A DNA stretch of 64,000 nt from Bacteroidales bacterium UBA5507 (GTDB taxonomy: Bacteria > Bacteroidota > Bacteroidia > Bacteroidales > Lentimicrobiaceae): assembly GCA_002426195.1 (NCBI GenBank), contig DIOT01000056.1:214639-278638 (forward strand), in the 5' to 3' direction. Both the position numbers and the translations under genes were made by a program. The notes beneath the pieces were generated by a model. That model saw only the letters and a program-made list of their open reading frames with translations, ran no database searches and was not told the DNA's origin. Shown here piece after piece: positions 1 through 9,451 of the stretch. Numbering within the stretch: the stretch's first letter is position 1; every line of letters begins with the position of its first letter.

Positions 1-276
1 ACCTTTTTCCGCACCTTTCATCAGGTGATTGTAATGCAGAACTCCCTCCTGTGACAGAATATTCTTAACTGTAGGGGTTGGGTCAGCACCTTTACGTAAC
101 CATTCATAAGCCTTCTGGAAGTCAAGAATAATCTCAGCAGGCTTAGCAACTGGGTTGTAAGTGCCGATTTTCTCAATGAACCTTCCATCACGGGGTGCAC
201 GACCATCCGCAATTACAATGTGGTAGAAAGGTCTTCCCTTTTTACCAAAGCGTTGTAATCTCATTTTTGTTGGCAT
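1..276 (-). CDS. rpsP: 30S ribosomal protein S16, 3' end outside window
   Basis: Ribosomal protein S16, a small protein of the 30S subunit. Reading the minus strand from the ATG at 276 gives MPTKMRLQRFGKKGRPFYHI, followed by a segment with IVIADGRAPRDGRFIEKIG, which is the characteristic S16 N-terminal half. The 92 codons present stay open to the window edge, so the C-terminal end is missing. Bacteroidota S16 proteins often have an extended C-terminus that cannot be judged here. A near-match to the Bacteroidota -7 box (TTACTTTG, 318-325) lies just upstream and is only suggestive. Identification is secure. Confidence 0.96.
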   Translation of the reverse strand, partial: MPTKMRLQRFGKKGRPFYHIVIADGRAPRDGRFIEKIGTYNPVAKPAEIILDFQKAYEWLRKGADPTPTVKNILSQEGVLHYNHLMKGAEKG

Positions 277-347
277 AAACTCTAAAAATTAAGTGTAAAT
301 AATTATTTTTTGGGGTGCAAAGTAACGCAAAATTTTAATACATAGCA

Positions 348-2369
348 CTATTTGCTATCCTTTTTTCTATTAAAAATGTTGAGTCTGAGTAAGTCCAGTA
401 ACCCTTTTCGTTCTTTTATTATGACATCTTCAGGTGGAACCGAATCAGTCACAATATAACTTCTAGCCGGCCCTCTGAGAATAATTTCGGGGCTCAGGTG
501 CTCATAGTCATATTCTGAAATCCAGCCACGACTCAGCATCTTCCCTGAGACCAAAGAATAGTAATTGCTTAAGTAATCACGCAAATTACCCTCTTTATCG
601 AATGAGTATCTGAATAACTTAGGGCGAGGTACAATGCTTGCAATATATATACTTTCTGCTAAAGTTAGTTTTGATACGTCTTTATGAAAATAAAATTGTG
701 CTGCTTCATTAACTCCATATGTCATGGGCCCTGTTTCAATAATATTCAGGTAAACCTCAAGTATTCTGTCTTTTGTGACTATATTCTGAGATTCCATCAA
801 CCATGTTATAAGCATTTCCTCAAGCTTTCGGGTTATGTATTTACTTCGGTTAAGGAATACATTTTTAACTAATTGCATCGATATAGTACTACCACCTCTT
901 GCAAATCTCTTTTCCTTTATATTGGTAATTATGCTTTGTTTTATAGCATCGGGAATGAATCCTTCGTGGTAATAGAATTGCCCATCTTCAGAGGTTAGAA
1001 TTGCATATTTTAAGTATTCTGGGATTTGATTCAATTTGCGATAATTTGGATTGGCCTCACCTACAATTATTTCTCTAACTGGCATTCCATTCTCAAATGG
1101 TGTGTAAATGAAGGGCTCATTGATATATGCAAAATTGGTTTTTCCGAATTGTTTTATCCTGAAACCTGTGCTCGTGAGTTTCGACTCAAAGAATAAGGAA
1201 TCTGGTTGGTTAAATTCCATCTGAAATGCGAGATTAAAATTAAGAGTACCCTTAACTTTAATTCCTTCAAGATTTGTAAATAATCCTTCAGGTAAAGACT
1301 CAAAGAAGTCTTGAGCATTGATGCCTTCTTCTCTTATTCTAATATCAATTGCTTTCTCAGGATCAATACTATATTTAAAATAGGGGTGAAATCCTATTTT
1401 GTTGAATGAGATAAATGTTGAGCTATCCGCCTCAATGTATGAATTACCTATTAGTATATCGAATTCTATCTCAGACTGTTGAAGTTTTACATCTTGTGGG
1501 GAAATTCTTGCGTGAATTAACAAGGGGGCCCTGACATACACGTTCCCCATTAAATGGGTTGGCTCATTTCGCTTTCGTTCGCATTTAAAGCTTATACTTG
1601 CTGAATCAAATGCAATTAGAGTGTTCCATCGGTTCTTGATAAATGGAATCACTATTTTAGAATCCTGACCCTTTACTGAAATGTCTAATTTATGGTGGTC
1701 AGAATCCAAAAGGCCTTCAACATTCCATATAGCCATTAAAGAATCTTCCTCCATGTAAATAGTCGTTCTGAAAAGGTGGTTAGAAATGTCCAAATCAGGA
1801 ATTGACATTTCAAGGTAACTAGTATCAATCTCCGCTTTAATCCTGAAGTCATGGATGCTGGTCTCAGAAGGAACAAGGTTAAAGAGCCCATTCATCACCC
1901 TTGAAACCTGCAAACCGTAATCAGTTACATCCGTGGACGATCTGGCTGCAAGAGTTGTGTCTGCTTGATTCTCTATTAAAAACAAGTAATTACTCTCACT
2001 TCCCTTTCGCGTTAGGCTTATAAGTGTTTCTTCAAGATTAAGGTTAGTAATTACTATATCTCTTGACAACAGTGCCAAGGGCTTAAAGCTGAGATTGATA
2101 TCGTTTATTTGGACTAATGTATCTCTTTGTAATGGAACTACAGTAAAGTCCTTCAAAATGATTGTTCTAAATCCTGAGAATGAAGCTTTTGAGTAAGAAA
2201 GGTGAAGCTTGTAATGTTTTTCAATAGACTGGAACCGAATATCAATCAAATGTCTCAGAACCGGATTACGAAGAGTAAAGAAGGCAATGACAAGTAGGAC
2301 AATCAGAGCTACACTAGTTAACGCAATGAATTTCAGCGTTATACGTTTATTAACTAATCTGTAATGCAA
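348..2369 (-). CDS. AsmA-like protein fused to a GT51 peptidoglycan transglycosylase domain
   Basis: Predicted envelope protein of 673 aa. One membrane helix (about residues 12-33) is followed by some 400 residues of beta-rich sequence resembling AsmA-type proteins, then a GT51 (PF00912) glycosyltransferase domain at about 440-620. The transglycosylase motifs are visible: ILTSEDGQFYYHEGF with the likely catalytic Glu461, RGGSTISMQL at 491-500, RKLEEM, and ILEVYLN. No transpeptidase (SxxK/KTG) domain follows, so it would polymerise lipid II glycan without cross-linking, like monofunctional MtgA. MtgA proteins are only about 240 aa, so the long N-terminal part is the unusual feature. The gene is divergent from dnaE. 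The GT51 call is secure; the AsmA-like label for the N-terminus is a weaker inference from sequence texture. Confidence 0.85.
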   Translation of the reverse strand: MHYRLVNKRITLKFIALTSVALIVLLVIAFFTLRNPVLRHLIDIRFQSIEKHYKLHLSYSKASFSGFRTIILKDFTVVPLQRDTLVQINDINLSFKPLALLSRDIVITNLNLEETLISLTRKGSESNYLFLIENQADTTLAARSSTDVTDYGLQVSRVMNGLFNLVPSETSIHDFRIKAEIDTSYLEMSIPDLDISNHLFRTTIYMEEDSLMAIWNVEGLLDSDHHKLDISVKGQDSKIVIPFIKNRWNTLIAFDSASISFKCERKRNEPTHLMGNVYVRAPLLIHARISPQDVKLQQSEIEFDILIGNSYIEADSSTFISFNKIGFHPYFKYSIDPEKAIDIRIREEGINAQDFFESLPEGLFTNLEGIKVKGTLNFNLAFQMEFNQPDSLFFESKLTSTGFRIKQFGKTNFAYINEPFIYTPFENGMPVREIIVGEANPNYRKLNQIPEYLKYAILTSEDGQFYYHEGFIPDAIKQSIITNIKEKRFARGGSTISMQLVKNVFLNRSKYITRKLEEMLITWLMESQNIVTKDRILEVYLNIIETGPMTYGVNEAAQFYFHKDVSKLTLAESIYIASIVPRPKLFRYSFDKEGNLRDYLSNYYSLVSGKMLSRGWISEYDYEHLSPEIILRGPARSYIVTDSVPPEDVIIKERKGLLDLLRLNIFNRKKDSK

Positions 2370-2385
2370 GGTGAATAAATTTTCG

Positions 2386-2393
2386 CAAAGATA
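2386..2393 (-). promoter_or_regulatory. Bacteroidota -7 box for the GT51 gene
   Basis: On the minus strand this reads TATCTTTG, an exact match to the Bacteroidota -7 consensus TAnnTTTG, 16 bases before the ATG at 2369. No clear TTG -33 element is seen at the usual spacing. Confidence 0.5.
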
Positions 2394-2492
2394 AACTTAT
2401 CAACATAAGGGCTGAACGCCATAGTTATTGGTTATTTTTACCGGAGATTATCAAAAACCATACCTTATTGATTTCAACATAGTTATAGAGTG

Positions 2493-5400
2493 ATGAGCAA
2501 ATTTTCGCATTTACATGTACATTCAAAGTTTTCGATTCTCGACGGTGCTTCTGATATAAAAGATATGTTTAAGAAGGCTGTAAAAGATGGGATGCCTGGC
2601 ATAGCGCTTACTGATCATGGCAATATGTTTGGTGCATTCAAATTTGTTGCTGAAGCTGAGAAATATAATATAAAAGGTCAGCCACCTACTATTAAACCGG
2701 TAGTGGGTTGTGAGTTTTATCTTGTAGAAGATAGATTTAAAAAGCAGTTTTCGAGGGAAATTAAGGATGTTCGTTATCATCAGTTACTACTTGCCAAAAA
2801 TGCGATGGGATACAGTAACCTGGTAAAGCTTTGCTCACTTGGCTATATTGATGGCTTATATGGAAAATATCCTCGTATTGACAGGGAACTTATACTCCAA
2901 TACCACGACGGTCTGATAGCTACTACCTGTTGTCTTGCAGCCGAAGTTCCACGCACTATTATAAATAAAGGTGAAACAGAAGCTGAGAAGGTTTTTAAAT
3001 GGTGGCTTGATATTTTTGGGGAAGACTATTACGTTGAGCTACAGCGCCATGGTATAGCTGATCAAAATAAAGTAAATGAAGTGCTGGTCAGATTTGCTAA
3101 GAAATACGGAGTTAAAACCATTGCAACTAATGACTCCCATTATGTTGAGCAGGATTTTTATGAAGCTCATGATATTCTGCTTTGTGTAAATACAGGTGAA
3201 TTGAAAAGTACTCCTACAGTTAAGGATTACGATGACGAAGAAACTTCAGGAAAGGGTAAAAGATTTGCCTTCTATAACGACCAGTTTTACTTTAAATCAA
3301 CCGCGGAGATGTCTGAGACATTCAGAGACTTGCCGGAATCAATTGACAACACAAATGAAATAATTGATAAGGTTGAGTTACTTAATCTGAAAAAGGATAT
3401 AATGTTGCCGCATTTTGCTCTTCCAGGGGGCAAAACGGATCAATTTGAGTATCTGTATGAAAAGACTTTTGAAGGTGCGAAATCAAAGTATGGATCACTG
3501 ACTCCTGAAATTACCGATAGAATTCATTTTGAATTGGAGACCATAAAGAAAATGGGTTTTACGGGATACTTTCTGATTGTGGCCGACTTCATAACTGCCG
3601 GACGTGATTTAGGTGTTTTTGTTGGACCAGGAAGAGGATCAGCTGCCGGTTCAGTTGTTGCATATTGTATTGGAATAACAAACATCGACCCAATTAAATA
3701 TAACCTGCTTTTTGAAAGGTTTTTAAATCCAGAGAGAAAGAGTATGCCTGATATTGATACCGATTTTGATGATGAGGGCAGGCAAAAAGTGATTGATTAT
3801 GTGGTTGAGAAATATGGAAGAAATCAGGTCGCGCAAATAGTAACATTTGGTAGCATGGCTGCTAAAAGCTCAATTAAAGATGTTGCACGTGTTCTTGATT
3901 TGCCATTAAGTGATTCAAATGCTCTGGCTAAATTGGTTCCCGACAAACCAGGTACAGAGCTTGCCAGAATTATGTCGGCCCCAATAGCCGGTAAAGATGG
4001 CTTGGTTGAGAAAGATCAATATAACAATGAAGATATTGATGCAATTAAAAAGCTGAGAGAAATTTCTGAAGGAAATGATTTAAGGGCAGAGGTGCTTAAA
4101 GAGGCGGTGAAGCTTGAAGGAAGTGTTAGAAGTACAGGAATGCATGCTGCTGGGATTATAATCGCACCAACAGATATAAAAAACATTATTCCGGTACTAA
4201 CTTCTAAGGAAACAAATCTGTTAATAACCCAATTTGAAGGTAAGGAGATTGAAGAAGCCGGTGTAATCAAGATGGATTTCCTTGGCTTAAAGACACTCAG
4301 CATTCTTAGAGATGCCTTAAATCTTATTGAGGCTAATTATAAGATTAGAATTGATCTTGATAACATTCCTCTTGACGATAAGGAGACTTTTGAGCTTTAC
4401 CAGAAAGGAGAAACAAATGGAACATTCCAGTTTGAATCACTTGGAATGCAGAAACATCTCAGGGAACTAAAACCTGATAAATTTGAAGATTTAATTGCCA
4501 TGAATGCCCTGTATCGTCCAGGCCCAATGGATAATATCCCCAAGTTTATTAACCGTAAGTTCGGAAGAGAAAAGGTGGTGTATGATACTCCCGAAATGGA
4601 GGATTTATTAAAGGAAACATACGGAATCACTGTATACCAGGAACAGGTGATGTTACTCTCACAAAGACTTGCGGGATTTTCAAAGGGGGATGCTGATACA
4701 CTTCGAAAAGCTATAGGGAAAAAGAACCAGGAAGCTCTGGCAAAGAACAAGGCTAAATTTGTTGATGGATGTGTTAATAATGGAATAAGCGGTGAGATAG
4801 CTAACAATATTTGGGCTGACTGGGAATCATTTGCTTCATATGCATTCAATAAATCACACTCAACCTGCTACGCTTTTGTTGCATTTCAAACTGCTTACCT
4901 CAAAGCCCATTATCCTGCCGAATACATGGCTGCAGTTCTTACACACAGTTTGAATGATCAGAAAAAGCTGGTGTTTTTTATCGAAGAAACCAAAAGAATG
5001 GGTATTCCTGTGTTAGGCCCTAATGTTAATGAATCAGGCTATCAGTTTACAGTAAATAGTAAAAAGGAAATTCGTTTTGGTATCGGTGGATTGAAGGGAA
5101 TAGGGGAAAATGCTGTAGCAGCACTGATAGAAGAGCGGAATTCAAATGGCCCATATAAGAACATTTTTGATTTAACACGTAGGGTAAATCTAAGAACTGT
5201 AAATAGGAAGAGTCTCGAAGTGCTTGCCAAAGCCGGAGCTTTCGATGATTTTCCAAACTCCCATCGGGCACAGTATTTTCATAAAGAAACCCCTGATGGT
5301 CTTATCTTTCTTGAGAAAGTAATCAAGAATGCCATAGACTACCAAAATCATAAAATGGGTGCACAGGTTAGTCTTTTTGGTGGTGTTTCAGAAGTAGAAA

Positions 5401-6083
5401 TGCCTGAGATTCAATTGCCAGCCTGCGAAGAATGGTCGACAACCATTAAACTTGAGTTGGAGAAGGAAGTTGCAGGATTTTATATTTCCGGACATCCACT
5501 AAACGATTTTAATCTTGAGATTCAATCATTTTGCACTGGAACAGTTAACGATCTTCTTTTTGAGAACAGTAAAGCGAATTTAGGGAAACCACTGGCAATC
5601 GCCGGAATGATTACCAAGCCTGAACATCTCATTTCTAAGAATAATAAACAATACGGCAGATTTAACCTGGAAGATTGGGGCGATACTGCTCAACTCGTAG
5701 TATTCAGTGAAGACTATCTGAGAATTAAACACTTATTAGTTGAAGGTACTACAGTTTTAGTGAAAGGTACATTCCAGCAGCGATTCAAAGAAGCCGAAAA
5801 ACTTGATTTTAAAATTGCATCTATGACGCTTCTGTCGGAGGTTCTGGAAAAGCAAACTAAGAAGATTCTTGTAAAATTAAGCTCATATGCGGTCAATGAA
5901 GATCTTATAAATCGATTCAAGAATTCTATTACAGCTAACCGGGGAAGTATTCCACTTACTTATGAGATAATCGATGAATCTGAAAAAGTTACAGTTAGAT
6001 TTGTTTCAAAAGTGCCTGTTTCTCCACAATTCGCACTCGATGTTCAAAAAAACATTAATGAAGTTGAAGTTGTAATCAGTTAG
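2493..6083 (+). CDS. dnaE: DNA polymerase III alpha subunit
   Basis: Replicative DNA polymerase catalytic subunit, 1196 aa from the ATG at 2493. A GTG directly before it (2490) could also serve, but ATG gives the normal MSKFSHLHVHSKFS start. Order of parts: N-terminal PHP domain (HLHVHSKFSILDGAS), the type C polymerase core with PGRGSAAGS and the acidic motif MPDIDTDFDDEGR, the thumb/fingers region containing YRPGPMDNIP and YGITVYQEQVM, helix-hairpin-helix motifs, and a C-terminal OB fold near 1000-1100 (LAIAGMITKPEHL). Length and order match DnaE (about 1160-1250 aa). The gene is divergent from the GT51 gene and upstream of trxA. Confidence 0.98.
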   Translation: MSKFSHLHVHSKFSILDGASDIKDMFKKAVKDGMPGIALTDHGNMFGAFKFVAEAEKYNIKGQPPTIKPVVGCEFYLVEDRFKKQFSREIKDVRYHQLLLAKNAMGYSNLVKLCSLGYIDGLYGKYPRIDRELILQYHDGLIATTCCLAAEVPRTIINKGETEAEKVFKWWLDIFGEDYYVELQRHGIADQNKVNEVLVRFAKKYGVKTIATNDSHYVEQDFYEAHDILLCVNTGELKSTPTVKDYDDEETSGKGKRFAFYNDQFYFKSTAEMSETFRDLPESIDNTNEIIDKVELLNLKKDIMLPHFALPGGKTDQFEYLYEKTFEGAKSKYGSLTPEITDRIHFELETIKKMGFTGYFLIVADFITAGRDLGVFVGPGRGSAAGSVVAYCIGITNIDPIKYNLLFERFLNPERKSMPDIDTDFDDEGRQKVIDYVVEKYGRNQVAQIVTFGSMAAKSSIKDVARVLDLPLSDSNALAKLVPDKPGTELARIMSAPIAGKDGLVEKDQYNNEDIDAIKKLREISEGNDLRAEVLKEAVKLEGSVRSTGMHAAGIIIAPTDIKNIIPVLTSKETNLLITQFEGKEIEEAGVIKMDFLGLKTLSILRDALNLIEANYKIRIDLDNIPLDDKETFELYQKGETNGTFQFESLGMQKHLRELKPDKFEDLIAMNALYRPGPMDNIPKFINRKFGREKVVYDTPEMEDLLKETYGITVYQEQVMLLSQRLAGFSKGDADTLRKAIGKKNQEALAKNKAKFVDGCVNNGISGEIANNIWADWESFASYAFNKSHSTCYAFVAFQTAYLKAHYPAEYMAAVLTHSLNDQKKLVFFIEETKRMGIPVLGPNVNESGYQFTVNSKKEIRFGIGGLKGIGENAVAALIEERNSNGPYKNIFDLTRRVNLRTVNRKSLEVLAKAGAFDDFPNSHRAQYFHKETPDGLIFLEKVIKNAIDYQNHKMGAQVSLFGGVSEVEMPEIQLPACEEWSTTIKLELEKEVAGFYISGHPLNDFNLEIQSFCTGTVNDLLFENSKANLGKPLAIAGMITKPEHLISKNNKQYGRFNLEDWGDTAQLVVFSEDYLRIKHLLVEGTTVLVKGTFQQRFKEAEKLDFKIASMTLLSEVLEKQTKKILVKLSSYAVNEDLINRFKNSITANRGSIPLTYEIIDESEKVTVRFVSKVPVSPQFALDVQKNINEVEVVIS

Positions 6084-6094
6084 AATAATTCTAT

Positions 6095-6102
6095 TATCTT
6101 TG
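6095..6102 (+). promoter_or_regulatory. -7 box upstream of trxA
   Basis: TATCTTTG matches the TAnnTTTG consensus. A TTG at 6070-6072 lies 22 bases upstream, slightly wider than the usual 19-base spacing. It sits between dnaE and trxA, so trxA probably has its own promoter. Confidence 0.5.
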
Positions 6103-6140
6103 AAGGCAAGAAATGTAAAAATCTTAAAAAATTGAATAAT

Positions 6141-6458
6141 ATGGCTATTGAATTAACCGATGCTAATTTTGAAGATGTCGTAATTAAATCAGACAAACCG
6201 GTACTTGTTGACCTATGGGCTGAATGGTGTGGCCCTTGTCGTATGGTAGGACCAATTGTAGAAGAACTGGGTGTTGATTATGAAGGAAAAGCTGTAATTG
6301 GTAAACTTGATGTTGATAGCAATCCTTCTGTCACAGCTAAATTTGGAATAAGAAATATTCCAACAATACTTTTCTTCAAAAATGGAGAAGTCGTCGATAA
6401 GCATGTCGGTGTATCTCCTAAGTCGGTGTTGGCAGCCAAACTTGAGAAACTTATTTAA
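6141..6458 (+). CDS. trxA: Thioredoxin
   Basis: Small cytoplasmic disulfide reductase of 105 aa. The WCGPC active site is at residues 29-33 (Cys30 and Cys33) and the cis-proline loop reads RNIPTILFF. There is no signal peptide, so this is the general cytoplasmic thioredoxin rather than a periplasmic TlpA/ResA type. The ATG at 6141 is preferred over a TTG nine bases upstream because it gives the standard MAIELTDANF start. The gene has its own -7 box and is followed by a strong hairpin. Confidence 0.97.
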   Translation: MAIELTDANFEDVVIKSDKPVLVDLWAEWCGPCRMVGPIVEELGVDYEGKAVIGKLDVDSNPSVTAKFGIRNIPTILFFKNGEVVDKHVGVSPKSVLAAKLEKLI

Positions 6459-6480
6459 TTTATTTGATGTTAGTTCTTCC

Positions 6481-6504
6481 GGGATGCAATGTTAATTGCA
6501 TCCC
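6481..6504 (+). terminator. Strong hairpin after trxA
   Basis: GGGATGCAAT (6481-6490) and ATTGCATCCC (6495-6504) form a perfect 10-bp stem with loop GTTA, 22 bases after the trxA stop. Only a short T-rich stretch follows (GTTGCTATTT), so intrinsic termination is likely but not textbook. It also argues against a start at the TTG of 6496 for the next gene, since that codon lies within the stem. Confidence 0.6.
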
Positions 6505-6540
6505 GTTGCTATTTCAGTAGACAAGCAAATTTTATTATGT

Positions 6541-7467
6541 ATGCCAATTGAGCAGGTACGGTTTGATGAATTATTACCCCTTGAGCTCCTTGCACGGCAA
6601 GTGGTTGAAGGTTTTATTACCGGTATGCATAAAAGCCCTTTTCATGGCTTTTCTGTCGAATTTGCAGAACATAGGTTATATAATCAGGGCGAATCGGTTA
6701 AGCATATCGACTGGAAACTATTTGGGCGGACAGACCGAATGTATGTCAAGCGTTTTGAGGAGGAAACGAACCTGAGATGTCAGATAGTTATAGACGCTTC
6801 CTCATCAATGTACTATCCCGCTATTAGCAAGCCCTCAATTGATAATCCTGATAAAATTTCATTCTCAGTTTATGCCACAGCAGCGATAATTCAATTGCTT
6901 CATAAGCAACGAGATGCTTCAGGATTGAGCATCTTTACTGATGAGGTAAAAGTGCATACTGAGGCTCACTCAAATCTTGTTCGTAGAAAGTTCTTATTCA
7001 GTAAATTGAATGAATTACTTGATGAAAAAAGCGACAAGAAGGGAAGAGGCACAAAAGCAGCCAGTGCGATTCATCAAATTGCCGATAATATACACAAGCG
7101 CTCACTTGTGGTAATTTTTAGCGATATGTTTGAGCATGGATATAACAGTGAGCTCTTCTCAGCCCTTCAGCACCTTAAGCATAACAAGCATGATGTGATT
7201 CTCTTTCATGTAAACGACAGGAAGTCGGAAATTGATTTCTCTTTCGACAATAAACCGGTTAAATTCATTGATCTCGAATCTGAAGTGGAAATTAAGCTTA
7301 GACCAGGGGAAATAAGAGAAGAATACGTCAAGAGAGTTAGTGAATTCAGATCAGAACTTTTAAAAAGATGCGCACAATACCAGATTGAGTTTGTAGATGC
7401 TGATATAAATAAAGGCTTCAAGCAAATATTACTACCATTCCTTTTAAAAAGGATGAAGATGATGTAA
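6541..7467 (+). CDS. DUF58 domain protein with von Willebrand A-like fold
   Basis: Cytoplasmic protein of 308 aa from the ATG at 6541. The N-terminal segment contains the DUF58 hallmark (YNQGESVKHIDWKLFGRTD, then YVKRFEEETNL), followed by a vWA-like domain with a MIDAS-type DASSSM at residues 85-90. DUF58 proteins are usually encoded beside a MoxR AAA+ ATPase and aerotolerance (Bat) proteins. None of those are adjacent here, so this member is an orphan copy. Its biochemical role is unknown; family context suggests MoxR-dependent maturation of a partner complex. An upstream TTG (6496) lies in a hairpin and was rejected as the start. Confidence 0.85.
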   Translation: MPIEQVRFDELLPLELLARQVVEGFITGMHKSPFHGFSVEFAEHRLYNQGESVKHIDWKLFGRTDRMYVKRFEEETNLRCQIVIDASSSMYYPAISKPSIDNPDKISFSVYATAAIIQLLHKQRDASGLSIFTDEVKVHTEAHSNLVRRKFLFSKLNELLDEKSDKKGRGTKAASAIHQIADNIHKRSLVVIFSDMFEHGYNSELFSALQHLKHNKHDVILFHVNDRKSEIDFSFDNKPVKFIDLESEVEIKLRPGEIREEYVKRVSEFRSELLKRCAQYQIEFVDADINKGFKQILLPFLLKRMKMM

Positions 7468-7514
7468 GATAGATCTATCATTCTTTATTTGAGTACTTAC
7501 CTAATTTATTATAG

Positions 7515-7793
7515 ATGACCATAAACGAGGATTTTCTTGTAAGACTTGAGAAACAATTGATTAATAGTGGCACATGGCCTCAATTATACATATTCAAGTT
7601 CATAATTACTGATAACACCAGAAGTTATGCTATTCTACAGGGAATATTTGGTGAAGAGTCGAGGTTGTCAGTACGACATTCAACAAAAGGCAAGTACATA
7701 TCGGTTACTATCAGAGAGATGATGATTAATCCTTCAGAGGTAATAGAACGTTATCGAAAAGCAGCAATTATAGAAGATATAATTGCTTTATAA
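7515..7793 (+). CDS. DUF493 family protein (YbeD-like)
   Basis: Small cytoplasmic protein of 92 aa. It has the family pattern TWPQLYIFKFIITD near the N-terminus and a C-terminal SVRHSTKGKYISVTIRE followed by a short helix, matching DUF493 (PF04359, the E. coli YbeD family), which adopts an ACT-like fold. Molecular function is not established. It lies 47 bases after the DUF58 gene on the same strand and may be co-transcribed. It is convergent with rny, and the terminator between them is oriented for rny. Confidence 0.8.
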   Translation: MTINEDFLVRLEKQLINSGTWPQLYIFKFIITDNTRSYAILQGIFGEESRLSVRHSTKGKYISVTIREMMINPSEVIERYRKAAIIEDIIAL

Positions 7794-7794
7794 T

Positions 7795-7825
7795 AAAAAC
7801 CCTCCACTAAGATTATAGTGGAGGG
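7795..7825 (-). terminator. Intrinsic terminator of rny
   Basis: CCCTCCACTA (7800-7809) and TAGTGGAGGG (7816-7825) form a perfect 10-bp stem with a 6-base loop. On the minus strand the stem is followed by TTTTTATT, so it ends rny transcription coming from the right. The plus side lacks a T-run, though the hairpin may also protect the DUF493 transcript end. Confidence 0.9.
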
Positions 7826-7850
7826 TAGAATTTATGAAAACAGGTATCTT

Positions 7851-9398
7851 TTACTTTGCAAAACTAATAGCCCGAGTTTCTCTGATAACTGTAATTTTAA
7901 TCTGACCGGGATATGTCATCTCGTCCTGAATTTTCTTTGATAAATCGTATGATATCTTGTTTGCTTCATCATCGGATACTTTGTCTGCTCCCACGATAAC
8001 TCTCAATTCTCTACCGGCCTGAATTGCATAAGTTTTTACTACTCCCGGATAGGAGAGAGCTAACTCTTCAAGATGGTTCAACCTTTGAATATAAGCTTCC
8101 ACTATTTCACGACGTGCACCCGGACGTGCTCCTGAGATTGCATCACAGGTTTGAACAATTGGTGCTATAAGACTTTCCATCTCTATCTCATCATGATGTG
8201 CACCAATAGCATTGCAAATGTCTGCCGGTTCTTTGTACCTTTCTGCAATCTTCATACCTAAAATTGCGTGTGGAAGTTCTGGTTCATTATCCGGTACTTT
8301 GCCAATATCATGTAACAATCCGGCCCGTTTAGCTTTTTTCGGACTAAGGCCAAGTTCTGCTGCCATAGTAGCACATAAATTAGCTACTTCTTTTGAGTGT
8401 TGTAGCAAATTCTGACCATAAGAAGAGCGGTATTTCATCTTACCTATCATTCTTATTAGTTCGGGATGCAAACCATGGATTCCAAGATCTATAGTCGTGC
8501 GTTTGCCGGTTTCTATAATTTCCTGCTCTATTTGTTTTTTTACTTTACTTACAACTTCTTCAATACGAGCGGGATGAATCCTTCCATCAGTCACGAGTTT
8601 ATGCAATGATAAGCGGGCAATTTCACGACGGACAGGGTCAAATCCTGAGAGAATAATTGCTTCAGGAGAATCATCGATTATAATCTCAACACCGGTCAAT
8701 GATTCAAGAGTACGTATATTACGTCCCTCACGCCCAATAATACGACCTTTAATTTCTTCACTCTCAATGTTGAAAACCGAAACACTGTTCTCAATGGCAT
8801 GCTCTGCAGCTGTTCGTTGAATAGTCTCTATTACTATCTTACGCGCCTCATTATTTGCTGTTAGTTTTGCTTCTTCAACAATATCTTTGATTTGAACCAT
8901 TGCCTGAGCTTTGGCTTCATCCTTTAGAGTGTCAATTAATTGAGTCTTCGCTTCCTCGGCCGACATGCCGCTAATTTCCTGCAATTGGTCAATTTGCTGT
9001 TTAACAGATTTGTCGAGTTCCTGTTGCTTCTTGTTAATAATCTCAACCTGGGCTGTCAGATTGTCTTTAATAGTAGAGATTTCCTTTTGTTTTCTTTGTA
9101 ATTCTTCTTGTTTTTGAGCCAGGGATGTTTCTTTTTGCTTTAAACGATTTTCATTTTTAAGGAATTCCTTGTTTTTCTCCTGAAAGGTATTCTCATAATC
9201 AGATTTCATTTGAAGGAATTTTTCCTTAGCCTGAAGGATTTTATCCTTCTTAATCATTTCTCCTTTCTCTTCGGCGTCTTTGATGATGTTTTCACTTTTC
9301 TTTTCAATTGCTTTTTTAATGAAAGAACTAGTGATTATAACACCAATAGCGATACCAAGTATGGCCGCCACAATGCCTATTATTATTGCTGTCATCAT
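7851..9398 (-). CDS. rny: Ribonuclease Y
   Basis: Membrane-anchored endoribonuclease that initiates mRNA decay, 515 aa, the usual family length. Parts in order: N-terminal membrane helix (about 3-26), a long charged coiled coil (about 30-190), a KH RNA-binding domain containing IKGRIIGREGRNIRTLE (about 216-232), and an HD phosphohydrolase domain with the metal-binding pair in AGLLHDIGKVP (His363, Asp364) and a later AHHDE. The protein starts with two methionines (9398 or 9395), and either could be used. The gene follows the 6S RNA on the same strand and ends in a strong terminator. Confidence 0.98.
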   Translation of the reverse strand: MMTAIIIGIVAAILGIAIGVIITSSFIKKAIEKKSENIIKDAEEKGEMIKKDKILQAKEKFLQMKSDYENTFQEKNKEFLKNENRLKQKETSLAQKQEELQRKQKEISTIKDNLTAQVEIINKKQQELDKSVKQQIDQLQEISGMSAEEAKTQLIDTLKDEAKAQAMVQIKDIVEEAKLTANNEARKIVIETIQRTAAEHAIENSVSVFNIESEEIKGRIIGREGRNIRTLESLTGVEIIIDDSPEAIILSGFDPVRREIARLSLHKLVTDGRIHPARIEEVVSKVKKQIEQEIIETGKRTTIDLGIHGLHPELIRMIGKMKYRSSYGQNLLQHSKEVANLCATMAAELGLSPKKAKRAGLLHDIGKVPDNEPELPHAILGMKIAERYKEPADICNAIGAHHDEIEMESLIAPIVQTCDAISGARPGARREIVEAYIQRLNHLEELALSYPGVVKTYAIQAGRELRVIVGADKVSDDEANKISYDLSKKIQDEMTYPGQIKITVIRETRAISFAK

Positions 9399-9451
9399 GT
9401 AATTTGGTTAGTTTATATATATTGAGTTTGGAGTTCATAAAACAAAAAAAA

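Noticed and set aside
318..325. Possible -7 promoter box for rpsP (TTACTTTG on the minus strand)
   Set aside because: One mismatch to TAnnTTTG and no -33 TTG, so not listed as a feature.
4397..4849. 150-codon open frame antisense to dnaE
   Set aside because: Lies wholly within the conserved dnaE polymerase core, has no family resemblance, and is a typical shadow frame.
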